Source of the DNA: Nocardioides sp.
GTDB taxonomy: Bacteria; Actinomycetota; Actinomycetes; Propionibacteriales; Nocardioidaceae
Length of the DNA: 32,853 bases
Direction of reading: 5' to 3'
Assembly: GCF_004803405.1 (NCBI RefSeq)
Contig: NZ_SSXI01000226.1
Span: forward strand, 450 to 33,302
The notes under the pieces are model-generated. The model did not search any database and was not told the origin of the DNA. It saw only the letters and a program-made list of their open reading frames with translations. The number at the start of each line of letters is the position of its first letter. Position 1 is the first letter of the stretch. Made by a program: the position numbers and the translations under genes. Positions 16,047-23,997 of the stretch are shown one piece after another.

Positions 16047-16955
16047 CTACTCACCTGGGGCGGTGATCTGGCCGCGCACCCAGTCGGCCACCGCCGCGTG
16101 ACTCGCGCACCAGACGTCGCCGTGGGACATCACGTGGCCGAGCAGCTCGTCGAGGACCGTCATCCGCGAGCGGTGGCCGATCACGTGCGGGTGCAGGGTG
16201 AGTTGGAAGGTGCCCCCGTCCGCCCGCGCGGAGTCGAACTCATCGACCCAGACCCCGAGCACGTCGCGAGGCGAGGTGTACGGCCGAGCGGAGCCGAACC
16301 GGTCCATCACGAAGTAGGGCGCGTCGTCGCGGATCCAGTCGACTGGGATCTCGACGAGGCCGGTGTCCCGACCGTGCGAGCGGAGCTCGTACGGGTCGTC
16401 GTCCGCCATCAACGACGAGTCGTACTCGAGCCCGAGGTCGAGAAGGATCTGGAGGGTGGCGGCGCTGAAGTCCCAGGACGGGGTCCGGATCCCCCGTGGT
16501 CGAACCCCGCAGACGCGCTCCAGGGCGTCGAGAGAACGAGCCGTGAGGTCACGCTCTGCAGCCTCGGGCAGCAGAGTCGTCCGTTCGTGGATCCATCCGT
16601 GGGCAGCGACCTCATGCCCGCGCGCGACGTACTCGCGTGCCTCGTCGGGGCGTGCGAGTGCAGCCACGGCGGGCATGAAGAACGTCGCCGTCATCCCGTG
16701 CCGGTCGAGCAGGTCGAGGATGCGTGGGACGCCGGCGCGGGCGCCGTACTCACCCTGGGCGAGCTGCCCGGGCGACGTGTGGTTGTCCCGGAGCGGGATG
16801 GTCTCGTGGTCGGAGTCGAAGGAGATCGCGACGGCCACCTTCTTCTCCCCGGGCCATGACTCCGGCTTCAGCGAGCGGCCAGCGCGCACCGCGTCGAGGT
16901 GGCTACGCCAAACCGACTCAGGCCACTCCCAGGGTTGCTGGTCCGCCGCAGTCAC
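16047..16955 (-). CDS. Polysaccharide deacetylase / PuuE-like hydrolase
   Basis: NodB-fold metal-dependent hydrolase of 302 aa. Metal-binding and catalytic motifs are visible: SFDSDHET at 45-52, GHEVAAHGWIHE with His119 and His123, and TPSWDFS. The family includes sugar deacetylases and also PuuE, an allantoinase that opens a cyclic amide, as well as Helicobacter PgdA-like proteins. No signal peptide is seen, so a cytoplasmic C-N hydrolase fits better than a cell-wall enzyme. I use the GTG at 16955, which overlaps the upstream stop as GTGA. Context with an amidase and an N-terminal-nucleophile hydrolase supports a role in nitrogenous substrate breakdown. Confidence 0.85.
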   Translation of the reverse strand: MTAADQQPWEWPESVWRSHLDAVRAGRSLKPESWPGEKKVAVAISFDSDHETIPLRDNHTSPGQLAQGEYGARAGVPRILDLLDRHGMTATFFMPAVAALARPDEAREYVARGHEVAAHGWIHERTTLLPEAAERDLTARSLDALERVCGVRPRGIRTPSWDFSAATLQILLDLGLEYDSSLMADDDPYELRSHGRDTGLVEIPVDWIRDDAPYFVMDRFGSARPYTSPRDVLGVWVDEFDSARADGGTFQLTLHPHVIGHRSRMTVLDELLGHVMSHGDVWCASHAAVADWVRGQITAPGE

Positions 16956-18049
16956 GACCACGGCATCCCGATCGTGTCGTACGTGGTCTCGCACGGGGTC
17001 CCCACGGCCAGGTGCATGACGGCGGCCGTCAGGTCGAAGATCGCGGAGACGTTCGTCTGGCCGAGGATCTCCCGCGTCCCGCCGCAGCTGTCCGGCACCC
17101 CTGGGTGCCGGCAGATGCTCTCGGGAGCACCGTAGTGGTCCCGCAACACCTGGGAGATGTCGGCCAAGGACACCCCGCCCCGGTTGCGGGCCTCGTCGAG
17201 CAGCTGGTCGGCGCGATGCTGCCGGAAGTAGGTGCCGGGCGACAGCTGTGGCAGGTAGTCCATGCGGTCTCGGACCCCCGGCTCGGGGGCCAAGAAGTGG
17301 TTGGCATGGGCAACCACGCCGTTTCGTGGGAACAGCAGGTCGTATCGCTTCGGGTTGTACTCGAGGTCGACGACCTCTCCGGTCTTGCCACCGATGAGGA
17401 AGTTGCCCGAACCAGCGCGCTCAGCGCTCGACACCGCCCAGGTGCCGTCGAGAGCGGAAGTGCTCTGGAGGACGTCTCGCGCCAGCGTGTGGAAGCTGCC
17501 GCCGATGCCGTTTACGTCGCTGCCCAGGAGGTTCACGCACAGCCCCACCCCCGAGGAGTTCATGCCGAGTTTCGCGAGCATGCCCGGTTCGGTGATGGTA
17601 ACGAGACGTCGACCGCCCTCAAGATCGATGTCGAGGAGGATCGCGAGCTCGAGAAGCTCGGTGAGCCAGTCCCAGTTCTGCCCGATGTAGACGTGCCCGT
17701 CCGCCGATGCCGAGGCGTCAACCCCGACGACCGTGCACTCGGTGAGCGCCGTGGTTCCGACCGCGCGGTAGGCGATCTCGGTGCGGAAGTTCAGCGCGGC
17801 AATCGCGGACACAGGCAGGCCCGCGCCGTCCGCAATCCCCTGCATCTCAACAAGGGCGTCGGGGCGGTGCGTCTCCAGCCAGTCGAGGTGGGGCAGGACC
17901 GCCTCGGCGACCGCGCGCGAGTCGAGCCCTGCGAAAGCGTGGAACCATCGTCGGTAGACGTCCGCGGCTTCGTTGATCTGGTCGTGGGCCTGCGTTCCGT
18001 GTCCGTATCCGCATTGGTACGGCGCTCCCTTAACCTGAACGACCCTCAT
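16952..18049 (-). CDS. C45/AAT-like N-terminal nucleophile hydrolase
   Basis: Protein of 365 aa resembling acyl-CoA:6-aminopenicillanate acyltransferase and peptidase family C45. These precursors cleave themselves to expose an N-terminal Cys that hydrolyses or transfers acyl groups at amide bonds. The probable nucleophile is Cys105 in TALTECTVVGVDASASADGH, followed by the typical YIGQNWDW and, further on, GMNSSGVGLCVN. The residue before Cys is Glu, not the Gly of fungal AAT. ATG at 18049 overlaps the upstream SDR stop by 4 bases. In this operon an amide- or N-acyl-cleaving role is the most natural reading; the substrate is unknown. Confidence 0.85.
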   Translation of the reverse strand: MRVVQVKGAPYQCGYGHGTQAHDQINEAADVYRRWFHAFAGLDSRAVAEAVLPHLDWLETHRPDALVEMQGIADGAGLPVSAIAALNFRTEIAYRAVGTTALTECTVVGVDASASADGHVYIGQNWDWLTELLELAILLDIDLEGGRRLVTITEPGMLAKLGMNSSGVGLCVNLLGSDVNGIGGSFHTLARDVLQSTSALDGTWAVSSAERAGSGNFLIGGKTGEVVDLEYNPKRYDLLFPRNGVVAHANHFLAPEPGVRDRMDYLPQLSPGTYFRQHRADQLLDEARNRGGVSLADISQVLRDHYGAPESICRHPGVPDSCGGTREILGQTNVSAIFDLTAAVMHLAVGTPCETTYDTIGMPWS

Positions 18050-18825
18050 GCCAGTGTCCCTGCACCCGCCGGCCAGCTCACCGGGAGTCCGCGGTTTCCG
18101 ACGCCCGCCCCGCCGTCGACGACCAGGACCGACCCCGTGATCCACGACGCGGCCGGGCTCACAAGGAACGCGACAGCCTCCGCGACATCCTGGGGCACCC
18201 CTGCCCTCGCCAGCGGAATCCCGGCGAGCACCGCGGCCTCGTAGTCGGCGGAGATCGGGTTCACCTCGCTGTCGACCTTTACGTAGCCGGGCGCGACGGC
18301 GTTCACCCGGATCCCGTGCCCGGCCAATTCGAGAGCTTGCGCCTTCGTGAGCATGTCGAGCGCAGCCTTCGACGCCGAGTAGTGGGCGGCGCCCATCCGA
18401 GCGCGGGTCCCGGCCGTCGAGGTGATGTTGACGACCGATCCGGTCGATCCCCCGGCCACGAGCGTGCGTGCGAAGGCGGCCGTACAGAGGTGAGGCCCTG
18501 CGAGGTTGGTGCGAAGGACCCCGTCCCACGTCGCAGCGTCGATCTCAAGGAGCGGCGTGCTCGGGTAGCGGCCAGCCGCGTTGACGAGGATCGTGAGATC
18601 GCCGAACCGCTCCGCGACCCGGGCGAACGCCGCCTCCACCTGCTGCTGTTCGGACACGTCGGCGGCATAGAACGCCGCAAGTTCCTGCACGGCGTCGGAC
18701 GGCCGCAGGTCGAGGCCTACGACGGTGGCGCCGCGGGCAGCAAGTGAACGGACGACGGCGACCCCGATGCCGCCCGCCGAGCCGGTCACGACCGCCGTTC
18801 GTCCGGCGAGTACCTGGTCAGTCAC
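18046..18825 (-). CDS. SDR-family oxidoreductase
   Basis: Classical short-chain dehydrogenase (259 aa) with TGSAGGIG at 14-21, NAAG at 82-85, Ser136, Tyr149 and Lys153 (YSASK), and a C-terminal VVDGGAGVG. The GTG at 18825 has AGGAG nine bases upstream; the frame upstream of it runs into the 16-bp hairpin. LDLRP after the second strand favours NAD over NADP (Asp at 39). It probably oxidises or reduces an alcohol/carbonyl intermediate in the monooxygenase pathway. It overlaps the C45 gene by 4 bases, which marks them as one transcript. Confidence 0.9.
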   Translation of the reverse strand: MTDQVLAGRTAVVTGSAGGIGVAVVRSLAARGATVVGLDLRPSDAVQELAAFYAADVSEQQQVEAAFARVAERFGDLTILVNAAGRYPSTPLLEIDAATWDGVLRTNLAGPHLCTAAFARTLVAGGSTGSVVNITSTAGTRARMGAAHYSASKAALDMLTKAQALELAGHGIRVNAVAPGYVKVDSEVNPISADYEAAVLAGIPLARAGVPQDVAEAVAFLVSPAASWITGSVLVVDGGAGVGNRGLPVSWPAGAGTLA

Positions 18826-18878
18826 GCCCACCGCTCCTGTCGCATCAGGTGCACGCGCGAGCCGCGTGCGAGGGAGTC

Positions 18879-18928
18879 CGGTTGCCGGTGGCCAAGGCCT
18901 CACCCTTGTACATGGCCACCGGCAACCG
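18879..18928 (-). repeat. 16-bp perfect inverted repeat (intra-operon hairpin)
   Basis: Arms 18879-18894 (CGGTTGCCGGTGGCCA) and 18913-18928 are exact complements around an 18-base loop. It begins 2 bases after the DUF3830 stop codon and ends about 50 bases before the SDR start. No T-run follows, so partial attenuation or transcript stabilisation is more likely than full termination. Confidence 0.65.
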
Positions 18929-18930
18929 AG

Positions 18931-19422
18931 TCACTGTGTGATCGTGAAGCGGACGACGCCGAAGAGGCGTACGTCTCGACCGATCTTCTGAAGGAGGCCG
19001 ACGTCCGTGCGGATCTGTCCCCAGACCGAGGACGAGACGGGACCGTCAGCCATCCGCATGTCGTTGTCGCCGTAGACGACGGATAGCTCACGGTGCTCCG
19101 GGCAGTAGACGACGTCGCCTGGTGCGCAGAAGATCGTGGCGTTCTCCAGCTCCAGCGAGCCCGGCAGATCGACAGGGCCGACGCCACGGATCACCTCCCC
19201 CGACCACGCCGCGTGGACGAAGTAGCCGGTGAGTGGAAGGCTCTCCCGGACGGCCGCGACGGTGTCCGGGCAGACGTCTTCCAGGAGGGTGATCTCGAGC
19301 TTCTCCTCCCCGATCCTGAGGGTCAGGGTCCCGGCACCGGCGCTCGGCTCGCGGACGACCGGAGTCGGCCAGATCGAGTCCCAGAGCGCACGGACCTCGT
19401 CGCGCGCGACTGCGTCCGTCAT
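18931..19422 (-). CDS. DUF3830 family protein
   Basis: Protein of 163 aa matching the DUF3830 family (cyclophilin-like beta-barrel fold) by the segment PDTVAAVRESLPLTGYFVHA, then AAWSGEVIRG, and the later SVVYGDNDMR. No catalytic residues are known to me for this family. The ATG at 19422 shares one base with the amidase stop (TGATG), so it is translationally coupled to the amidase. A long hairpin follows its stop. Its constant company with C-N hydrolases suggests a part in binding or processing a cyclic or acylated nitrogen compound, but that is inference. Confidence 0.75.
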   Translation of the reverse strand: MTDAVARDEVRALWDSIWPTPVVREPSAGAGTLTLRIGEEKLEITLLEDVCPDTVAAVRESLPLTGYFVHAAWSGEVIRGVGPVDLPGSLELENATIFCAPGDVVYCPEHRELSVVYGDNDMRMADGPVSSSVWGQIRTDVGLLQKIGRDVRLFGVVRFTITQ

Positions 19423-20516
19423 CAGATCCTCGCCTTGCTGCTCTTGGAGTGCTCGGACTCCTTGAAGACGTCACGGCGGCGCTCGATGACCTGACGGCGC
19501 ACGTCCTCCCACTCCGCGGAGGTCATCGAGGTCGTGCGGTTCATCAGGGTGTTCTTCGGCCACATCTCGCCCGACTCCGTGTACACCTTCGCGAAGATCT
19601 CCGACGGCATGAAGACGGTGCGCGAGCAGAACCCGCTCTCCTCGCGGTAGCGGCGCAGTGACTCCATGTTCACCTCCGCGGCTACCCCGGACTCGCCGTG
19701 GGCGGACGCCCGAGCCAGCAGGCGCCCGGTGTAGTCAGCGATCATCGAGCGCCCGGCGCCGAAGTCGACGGCGCGACCCGGGTGGTACAGGTGCCCGCGG
19801 TTCGCCTCGATTGTGTAGCTCATGCTCGAGAAGGCATTGAACTGCGTAATCACCGCCATGAGATCCTGCGGCTCTGTCATCCACGGCTCGAGCCAAGCGT
19901 TCGGCCGCATGATGATCTCGGCGCCGTTCAGCATCAGGCCGCGCGAGACCTCGGCGTACTGCCCCTCACCGCAGATCTGGAAGCCGAGGCCACCGATCTC
20001 GGTGTGGGCGACCGGGAAGAATGCATCGAGCCCGTCTCCGAACTTCTCGACGAACCAGTCGTACACGTCGCCGGGGGCCGTGCTGCCCGCCTCGTAAGAA
20101 CGGCTGATGACGGTCTTGTGGTGCCGCAGGACGATCTCGCCCTTGGGGTCGATCACGAACGCGACACTCATCGGGCGGCCCGGCAGGTCGTCGTACTCGA
20201 CCCAGGCGTGCGCGGCGATGAAGACGCCGTGCTTCTTGGCCTTTTCGGCGAGCGCGTCGGACTCCGCGCCGGGCAGCTTGATCGCGTGCCCATTCCAGCT
20301 GCCATCAGGCTTGCGCGGCAGGCTCATGAACCCGTATTCCGGGAACACGACGAGCCGGCACGGGGCCCCGGTGATCATGGACCAGTACGGGACCATGTGG
20401 TCGATGAGCTCAAGCCAGCGGTTGAGGTTTTTGTCGAAGAGCTCCTCCTGGTTCGCGGCGTAGTGCATGTTCGGCTGCATGGCCGCGATCGAGAAGTAAG
20501 TGTTGTCGTCTGCCAT
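19422..20516 (-). CDS. Nitrilase-superfamily carbon-nitrogen hydrolase (amidase AmiE/AmiF-like)
   Basis: Cytoplasmic C-N hydrolase of 364 aa with the complete Glu-Lys-Cys triad: Glu60 (VVFPEYGF), Lys134 (RHHKTVIS) and Cys182 (FQICGEGQYAEVSR). Length and layout resemble aliphatic amidase and formamidase more than true nitrilases, so hydrolysis of a small amide or formamide is the best guess. The ATG at 20516 has AGGAG six bases upstream. It sits between the flavin reductase and DUF3830 genes, in line with a pathway in which ring oxidation gives an amide that must be hydrolysed. Confidence 0.9.
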   Translation of the reverse strand: MADDNTYFSIAAMQPNMHYAANQEELFDKNLNRWLELIDHMVPYWSMITGAPCRLVVFPEYGFMSLPRKPDGSWNGHAIKLPGAESDALAEKAKKHGVFIAAHAWVEYDDLPGRPMSVAFVIDPKGEIVLRHHKTVISRSYEAGSTAPGDVYDWFVEKFGDGLDAFFPVAHTEIGGLGFQICGEGQYAEVSRGLMLNGAEIIMRPNAWLEPWMTEPQDLMAVITQFNAFSSMSYTIEANRGHLYHPGRAVDFGAGRSMIADYTGRLLARASAHGESGVAAEVNMESLRRYREESGFCSRTVFMPSEIFAKVYTESGEMWPKNTLMNRTTSMTSAEWEDVRRQVIERRRDVFKESEHSKSSKARI

Positions 20517-20581
20517 GGTGGCTCCTGTCGTACGTTGGGTGCGCGGGTGTGAAGAGCAGGGAGAGATTCAGGGACGGGCGG

Positions 20582-21202
20582 TCACCAGCCGAGAGCGGAG
20601 ATCGAGCTTGCGTCCAGACCGTCCTGGAGCCATGCGATGCCGAGGTTCGCCACGGTGCTGACGTAGCGGCGGTCGTGGTAGACGAGGGGCTGCGGGTCTG
20701 CCTCGTTCTTGTAGACGGCCTCGACCAGCCCGATCATGATCGAGTGAGAGCCGAAGTCGACGGCGCACTGGAGCCGGCACATGAGCGCTCCCGCGACACC
20801 GTCGAGGACCGGGAACTCCGGGCCGATCCCGTCGAGGACCGGGTCGTCGCTCAGCAGTGTCTCCGGGATCGTCTTGTTGCCGCCAGGTCGGCTGAAGAGG
20901 TTGGCGACCTCCTCCTGATCCTGACTGAGGACGCTGATCACGAAGCTCTCGGCCGCGGCGATCGCGGCCCGGGTCCGCGCCTCGCGGTTGACACAGATCA
21001 GCGCGGACGGGGGGTCGAGCGACAGCGAGCAGACCGAGGTCGCGGTCATGCCGCTCGCCACGTTGCCGTCGCGGACGGTGATGAGGTTGACCGTCGCCGC
21101 GCAGCGGCTGAAGAAGTCCCGCGTGGCTGGGCGAGCCGCCGCGCCAGTGACGGCCCCGACCCGCTCTGGGATGACGGCCGCGCGATCAGCCCCGGGCGGC
21201 AA
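20582..21202 (-). CDS. NAD(P)H:flavin oxidoreductase (HpaC-like) partner of the monooxygenase
   Basis: Small flavin reductase (about 206 aa) with the family opening RDFFSRCAATVNLITV, then GMTATSVCSLSLDPPSALIC and the closing LVYHDRRYVST. It would supply reduced FAD to the HpaB-type oxygenase encoded just upstream. There is no ATG or GTG near the expected N-terminus. I place the start at TTG 21202, inside the last codons of the oxygenase gene, because GGAG lies seven bases ahead; this start is uncertain. Confidence 0.88.
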   Translation of the reverse strand: MPPGADRAAVIPERVGAVTGAAARPATRDFFSRCAATVNLITVRDGNVASGMTATSVCSLSLDPPSALICVNREARTRAAIAAAESFVISVLSQDQEEVANLFSRPGGNKTIPETLLSDDPVLDGIGPEFPVLDGVAGALMCRLQCAVDFGSHSIMIGLVEAVYKNEADPQPLVYHDRRYVSTVANLGIAWLQDGLDASSISALGW

Positions 21203-22682
21203 GGGACTTCTCCCGCACCTGACGGACCAGGCCGTCCGCGAGCGCGTCGACCCGGTTCCAGTCGAACGACCGGCCGAGGTGGCCGTTAGTGACGTGCGGC
21301 GGACCAGCGTAGAACATCTCGTACTGGAGGTGACGGCTTGCGAACTCGCTGCCCGCGAAGTCCCAGGCCATGCGCATGAGCTGGTAGTGCTCCTTGGCGT
21401 CCTCAATGTTGGTCTGCCCGGAGGTGCGCAGGTAGGCGTCGACCGACGCAGGGTTCTCGAACGCGGAGACGTCTGCAGGCTGCCGGAACGGGTGACCGCC
21501 GATGAGCTCGCGCATCCGCAAAGCGAACTGCGGGAACTGCTGGGAACTCCAGGCCATGGTGGCGTAGAGCACCTCGCGGTTGTTGCTGACGAAACCGCTC
21601 GGCCACTGCTCGGGGGACGCCTCCTGGCCCTGGATCAGGCCGTCGAGCATGCCGACGTAGAGCGCCATCTTGCGGAGCTCGTCCTGCACCGCCGGGATGC
21701 CCGACGTTCCGATCACCTCGGTCACCAGTCGGGTGAGGCCCAGCATCGTCCCCGTCTTGGTCAGAAGGCGCGCGTGCGCCTGGAGGTTTGCGAGCGCGTG
21801 GGCCGGCGTGTTGTTGAACGCCGCCAGCGAGGTGGCGATCGAGTTGAACGTGAACACCCGCTCCCGCGGCACCCGGACGTTGTCGAAGACCAGGACCGAG
21901 TCCGTCTCGTCGAAGTTGTTTGCAAGCGGGTACTCGAAGTCGTTGGCATGGGCCTCGAACGGCGTCCGGCTGATCAGCTTCAGGCCGGGCGTGGCCATCG
22001 GGAGCGCGAACGACACCGAGTGGGCCTCGTCGCCGGGCCGGAGGGGAAGGATGTTGCCGACCCAGATCTCGTCGGCCAGGACGGCCGAGGTGGCGAGCAC
22101 CTTCACACCGTGGACGACGATCCCGTCCTTGTCCTCGTCCACGACACGCATCGCGTTCGGGTTACGCGCGGGCTCCCCGCCCTTGCCGCCGTCGTACAGC
22201 TCGCTCAGGGCGCGCGTCCCGGACGGCGGTGCGACCGCGTGGGCCAGGAACAGGTCGCCGTCCCGGATGAACCGCCAGTAGTCGAGGACGTGGTCAGGGA
22301 AGCCGCCGTCGGCGAAGACGTCGGCCTGGCACGCCATGCCGGTCGCGGACGTGCTGACGTGGTCGGGAGTGCGGCCCAGAAGCCCACCGCTCGTCTCGGC
22401 CACGATCTGGTGGAACTTCCGGCGGAGCGTGAGGTCCGCACCGGTCCGCGGCCGCAGGAACGTCAGGCTGCAGCGCTCGCCCGTCTCTTCCTCGACGTAC
22501 GTCGTGACGTCTTCGTTCTTGGGATCGGACACAGTCGCGTAGATGTTGCCCACGCTGTCCGCAGCGTTCTTGAACGCGTCATGCGAGGTGACATCGGTGA
22601 TCAGCTCGCCGCCGACGTACACCTGACGGCCGTCCTGGAGGCCCTTGAGGTAGTCGGCCTTGGAGCGCAGCCTGTTCGCCAC
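21186..22682 (-). CDS. 4-hydroxyphenylacetate 3-monooxygenase (HpaB) family oxygenase
   Basis: FADH2-using monooxygenase large component, 498 aa, acyl-CoA-dehydrogenase fold. N-terminal RSKADYLKGLQDGRQVYVGG and C-terminal WDFAGSEFASRHLQYEMFYA are characteristic of HpaB and its relatives, which hydroxylate phenols and also attack N-heterocycles. It lacks the cysteines of the iron-sulfur site of 4-hydroxybutyryl-CoA dehydratase, a related family, so a hydratase role is unlikely. The GTG at 22682 follows AGGAAGG. It is paired with the flavin reductase. The rest of the operon (amidase, C45, PuuE-like) suggests that its substrate contains nitrogen; a plain phenol would not need those enzymes. Confidence 0.92.
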   Translation of the reverse strand: MANRLRSKADYLKGLQDGRQVYVGGELITDVTSHDAFKNAADSVGNIYATVSDPKNEDVTTYVEEETGERCSLTFLRPRTGADLTLRRKFHQIVAETSGGLLGRTPDHVSTSATGMACQADVFADGGFPDHVLDYWRFIRDGDLFLAHAVAPPSGTRALSELYDGGKGGEPARNPNAMRVVDEDKDGIVVHGVKVLATSAVLADEIWVGNILPLRPGDEAHSVSFALPMATPGLKLISRTPFEAHANDFEYPLANNFDETDSVLVFDNVRVPRERVFTFNSIATSLAAFNNTPAHALANLQAHARLLTKTGTMLGLTRLVTEVIGTSGIPAVQDELRKMALYVGMLDGLIQGQEASPEQWPSGFVSNNREVLYATMAWSSQQFPQFALRMRELIGGHPFRQPADVSAFENPASVDAYLRTSGQTNIEDAKEHYQLMRMAWDFAGSEFASRHLQYEMFYAGPPHVTNGHLGRSFDWNRVDALADGLVRQVREKSLAARG

Positions 22683-22746
22683 GATTGGTACCTTCCTGAT
22701 AGGTCGAGCTGGAGAGATGTGAGAGGTGATTGAGGGCGCGCTCGTC

Positions 22747-22774
22747 CGACCGACGACACTGTCGGCATCGGTCG
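22747..22774 (-). repeat. Imperfect inverted repeat between regulator and monooxygenase
   Basis: CGACCGA (22747-22753) and TCGGTCG (22768-22774) enclose CGACA-C-TGTCG (22754-22764). Read on the minus strand it starts 26 bases past the regulator stop. It could be a weak terminator without T-run or a second operator before the monooxygenase gene. Confidence 0.35.
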
Positions 22775-22799
22775 CCGCAGGCGCCGAGATCTTCTGGGT

Positions 22800-23399
22800 T
22801 CAGAAGGTCGGTGGCGTGACCACCCAGACGGCGATGACCTGTTCATCACCGATGTTGCGATAGGAGTGGGGCAACGAGCTCTCGAAGGTGATGGAGTCGC
22901 CGGCTTCGAGCACGTAGACCTGGCCGTCCACCGTCACCTCGTGGGTCCCCTGCAGCACGAGTCCGAACTCCTGACCCTCGTGCACGAACGGGGTTTCGCT
23001 CGTGTCGTGGCCCGGCGGAACCTCTATCCAGAGAGCTTCCAGCGGTCCTCGCAGCGAGGGCGTGAGGAGCTGGTGCTTGGCCTCTGAGCCGGCCTCGTGC
23101 AGGTCCAGAGTCCGGCGCTCGCTGGCTCGCACGACGGGCGACTGCAGGTCCGCCTGATGCAGGAGGCGACCGATCGGTACCTCAAGCGCGTGGGCGATGT
23201 CGGCGAGCGTGTTGAAGGCGGGGTTCCCGTTCCCACGCTCGATCTGACTGAGCAAGCCGACGCTGACACCCGACCGCTTGCTGAGCTCGCCGAGTGTCAG
23301 GCTGCGGTCTTTCCTGAGCGAACGCAGTTCGCTGCCGAGACGCGACACGAGTTCGCGCCTGTTACCCGACGTCCGTCCGACGAGGTCGTCGTCGCTCAC
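22800..23399 (-). CDS. XRE-cupin transcriptional regulator
   Basis: Regulator of 199 aa with an N-terminal XRE/lambda-type helix-turn-helix (LRSLRKDRSLTLGELSKRSG, then VSVGLLSQIERGNGNPAFNT; about residues 25-83) and a C-terminal cupin effector domain (about 105-199: PPGHDTSETPFVHEGQEFGL, GTHEVTVDGQVYVLEAGDSI). Relatives such as PuuR and SutR control amine, sulfur and aromatic utilisation genes. It is the first gene of the monooxygenase operon and has a near-consensus promoter overlapped by a perfect 15-bp-arm palindrome, so it probably represses itself and the operon. A 117-bp gap to the monooxygenase leaves room for an extra control point. Confidence 0.92.
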   Translation of the reverse strand: MSDDDLVGRTSGNRRELVSRLGSELRSLRKDRSLTLGELSKRSGVSVGLLSQIERGNGNPAFNTLADIAHALEVPIGRLLHQADLQSPVVRASERRTLDLHEAGSEAKHQLLTPSLRGPLEALWIEVPPGHDTSETPFVHEGQEFGLVLQGTHEVTVDGQVYVLEAGDSITFESSLPHSYRNIGDEQVIAVWVVTPPTF

Positions 23400-23428
23400 G
23401 GTCTACCTCCTGCATCAGCGTTAAGTTC

Positions 23429-23457
23429 ATTACATCGGAACTTCTTCATTCTGTCAA
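23429..23457 (-). promoter_or_regulatory. Near-consensus sigma-70 promoter of the XRE-cupin gene/operon
   Basis: Minus strand: TTGACA (23452-23457, perfect -35), 17-bp spacer, TGTAAT (23429-23434, five of six -10 bases). It lies 30 bases ahead of the start codon. Such a strong match is rare in GC-rich actinomycete DNA. Confidence 0.75.
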
Positions 23458-23473
23458 GAGAATGAAGAAGTTC
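23438..23473. promoter_or_regulatory. Perfect 15-bp-arm palindrome, candidate operator of the XRE-cupin regulator
   Basis: GAACTTCTTCATTCT (23438-23452), 6-base spacer, exact complement (23459-23473). It covers the -35 and most of the spacer of the promoter above. An adjacent GTTCA-CTTAGA-TGAAC (23470-23485) adds a second inverted pair with the same GAAC/GTTC core. Confidence 0.7.
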
Positions 23474-23501
23474 ACTTAGATGAACATTCGCCAGTAGGGG
23501 C

Positions 23502-23930
23502 TCAGGAGGCGGACAGCACCTCGTTCAGATAGGCGGTGTCCTGGAAGTACACACGGATCGCCGAGATCCGACCGTCCGTGATCGTGTAGGTCTCGGCACC
23601 CGGGATCGGGTAGTCGATCCCGTCGACGCCCTTGATGGTGAGCGTGAACTCGCGGAAGACCTTCGAGTCGTCCCCCATCAGGTCGCCGATCTCGCTGCGC
23701 GTCCCGTCCGGGTCGATGCCCGGGGCATTCTCGAGGGCCTCGTGCAGCGCCCGGAAGACTCCGAGGAAGCCGTCAATACCGACCCACGTCCCTCCCCACG
23801 GGATCATCTCTGCCTCGACACAGATCGCATCCTCGGTCAGGTGCTCGCGAAGTGCCTGCTCGAACCCCGGCTCGCGGCGTCCGCGCAGCGCGGTCAGGTA
23901 CGAAGCAACGAGGTCGGTGGTCGTACTCAT
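23502..23930 (-). CDS. SnoaL/NTF2-like protein
   Basis: Protein of 142 aa with the NTF2-like cone fold pattern of SnoaL polyketide cyclase-like proteins: an N-terminal helix (VASYLTALRGRREPGFEQAL), MIPWGGTWVGIDGFLGVFRA, and terminal strands (YTITDGRISAIRVYFQDTAY). Members may be isomerases, hydrolases or simply ligand-binding; no specific reaction can be assigned. AGGAA lies before the ATG at 23930. It follows the FAD oxidoreductase by 67 bases in the same direction and is probably co-transcribed with it. Confidence 0.8.
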   Translation of the reverse strand: MSTTTDLVASYLTALRGRREPGFEQALREHLTEDAICVEAEMIPWGGTWVGIDGFLGVFRALHEALENAPGIDPDGTRSEIGDLMGDDSKVFREFTLTIKGVDGIDYPIPGAETYTITDGRISAIRVYFQDTAYLNEVLSAS

Positions 23931-23997
23931 AATGATTCCTATCGGCAGGGGCCCGTTGGCCCGTGGTTACTGGAGATGAGGAGGAAAGTGAACGAGA

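Noticed and set aside
18879..18928. The 16-bp inverted repeat as ends of an insertion sequence.
   Set aside because: The arms are only 18 bases apart with no transposase or target duplication, so it is a hairpin rather than element ends.
21186..22682. The HpaB-type protein as the missing acyl-CoA dehydrogenase, or as a 4-hydroxybutyryl-CoA dehydratase.
   Set aside because: It has an adjacent HpaC-like flavin reductase, lies in a different operon, and lacks the cysteine pattern of the dehydratase iron-sulfur site.
23438..23473. The 15-bp palindrome as an intrinsic terminator of the SnoaL-like gene.
   Set aside because: No T-run follows on the minus strand, and a near-consensus promoter for the next gene is embedded in it, so an operator is the better reading; a dual role is not excluded.
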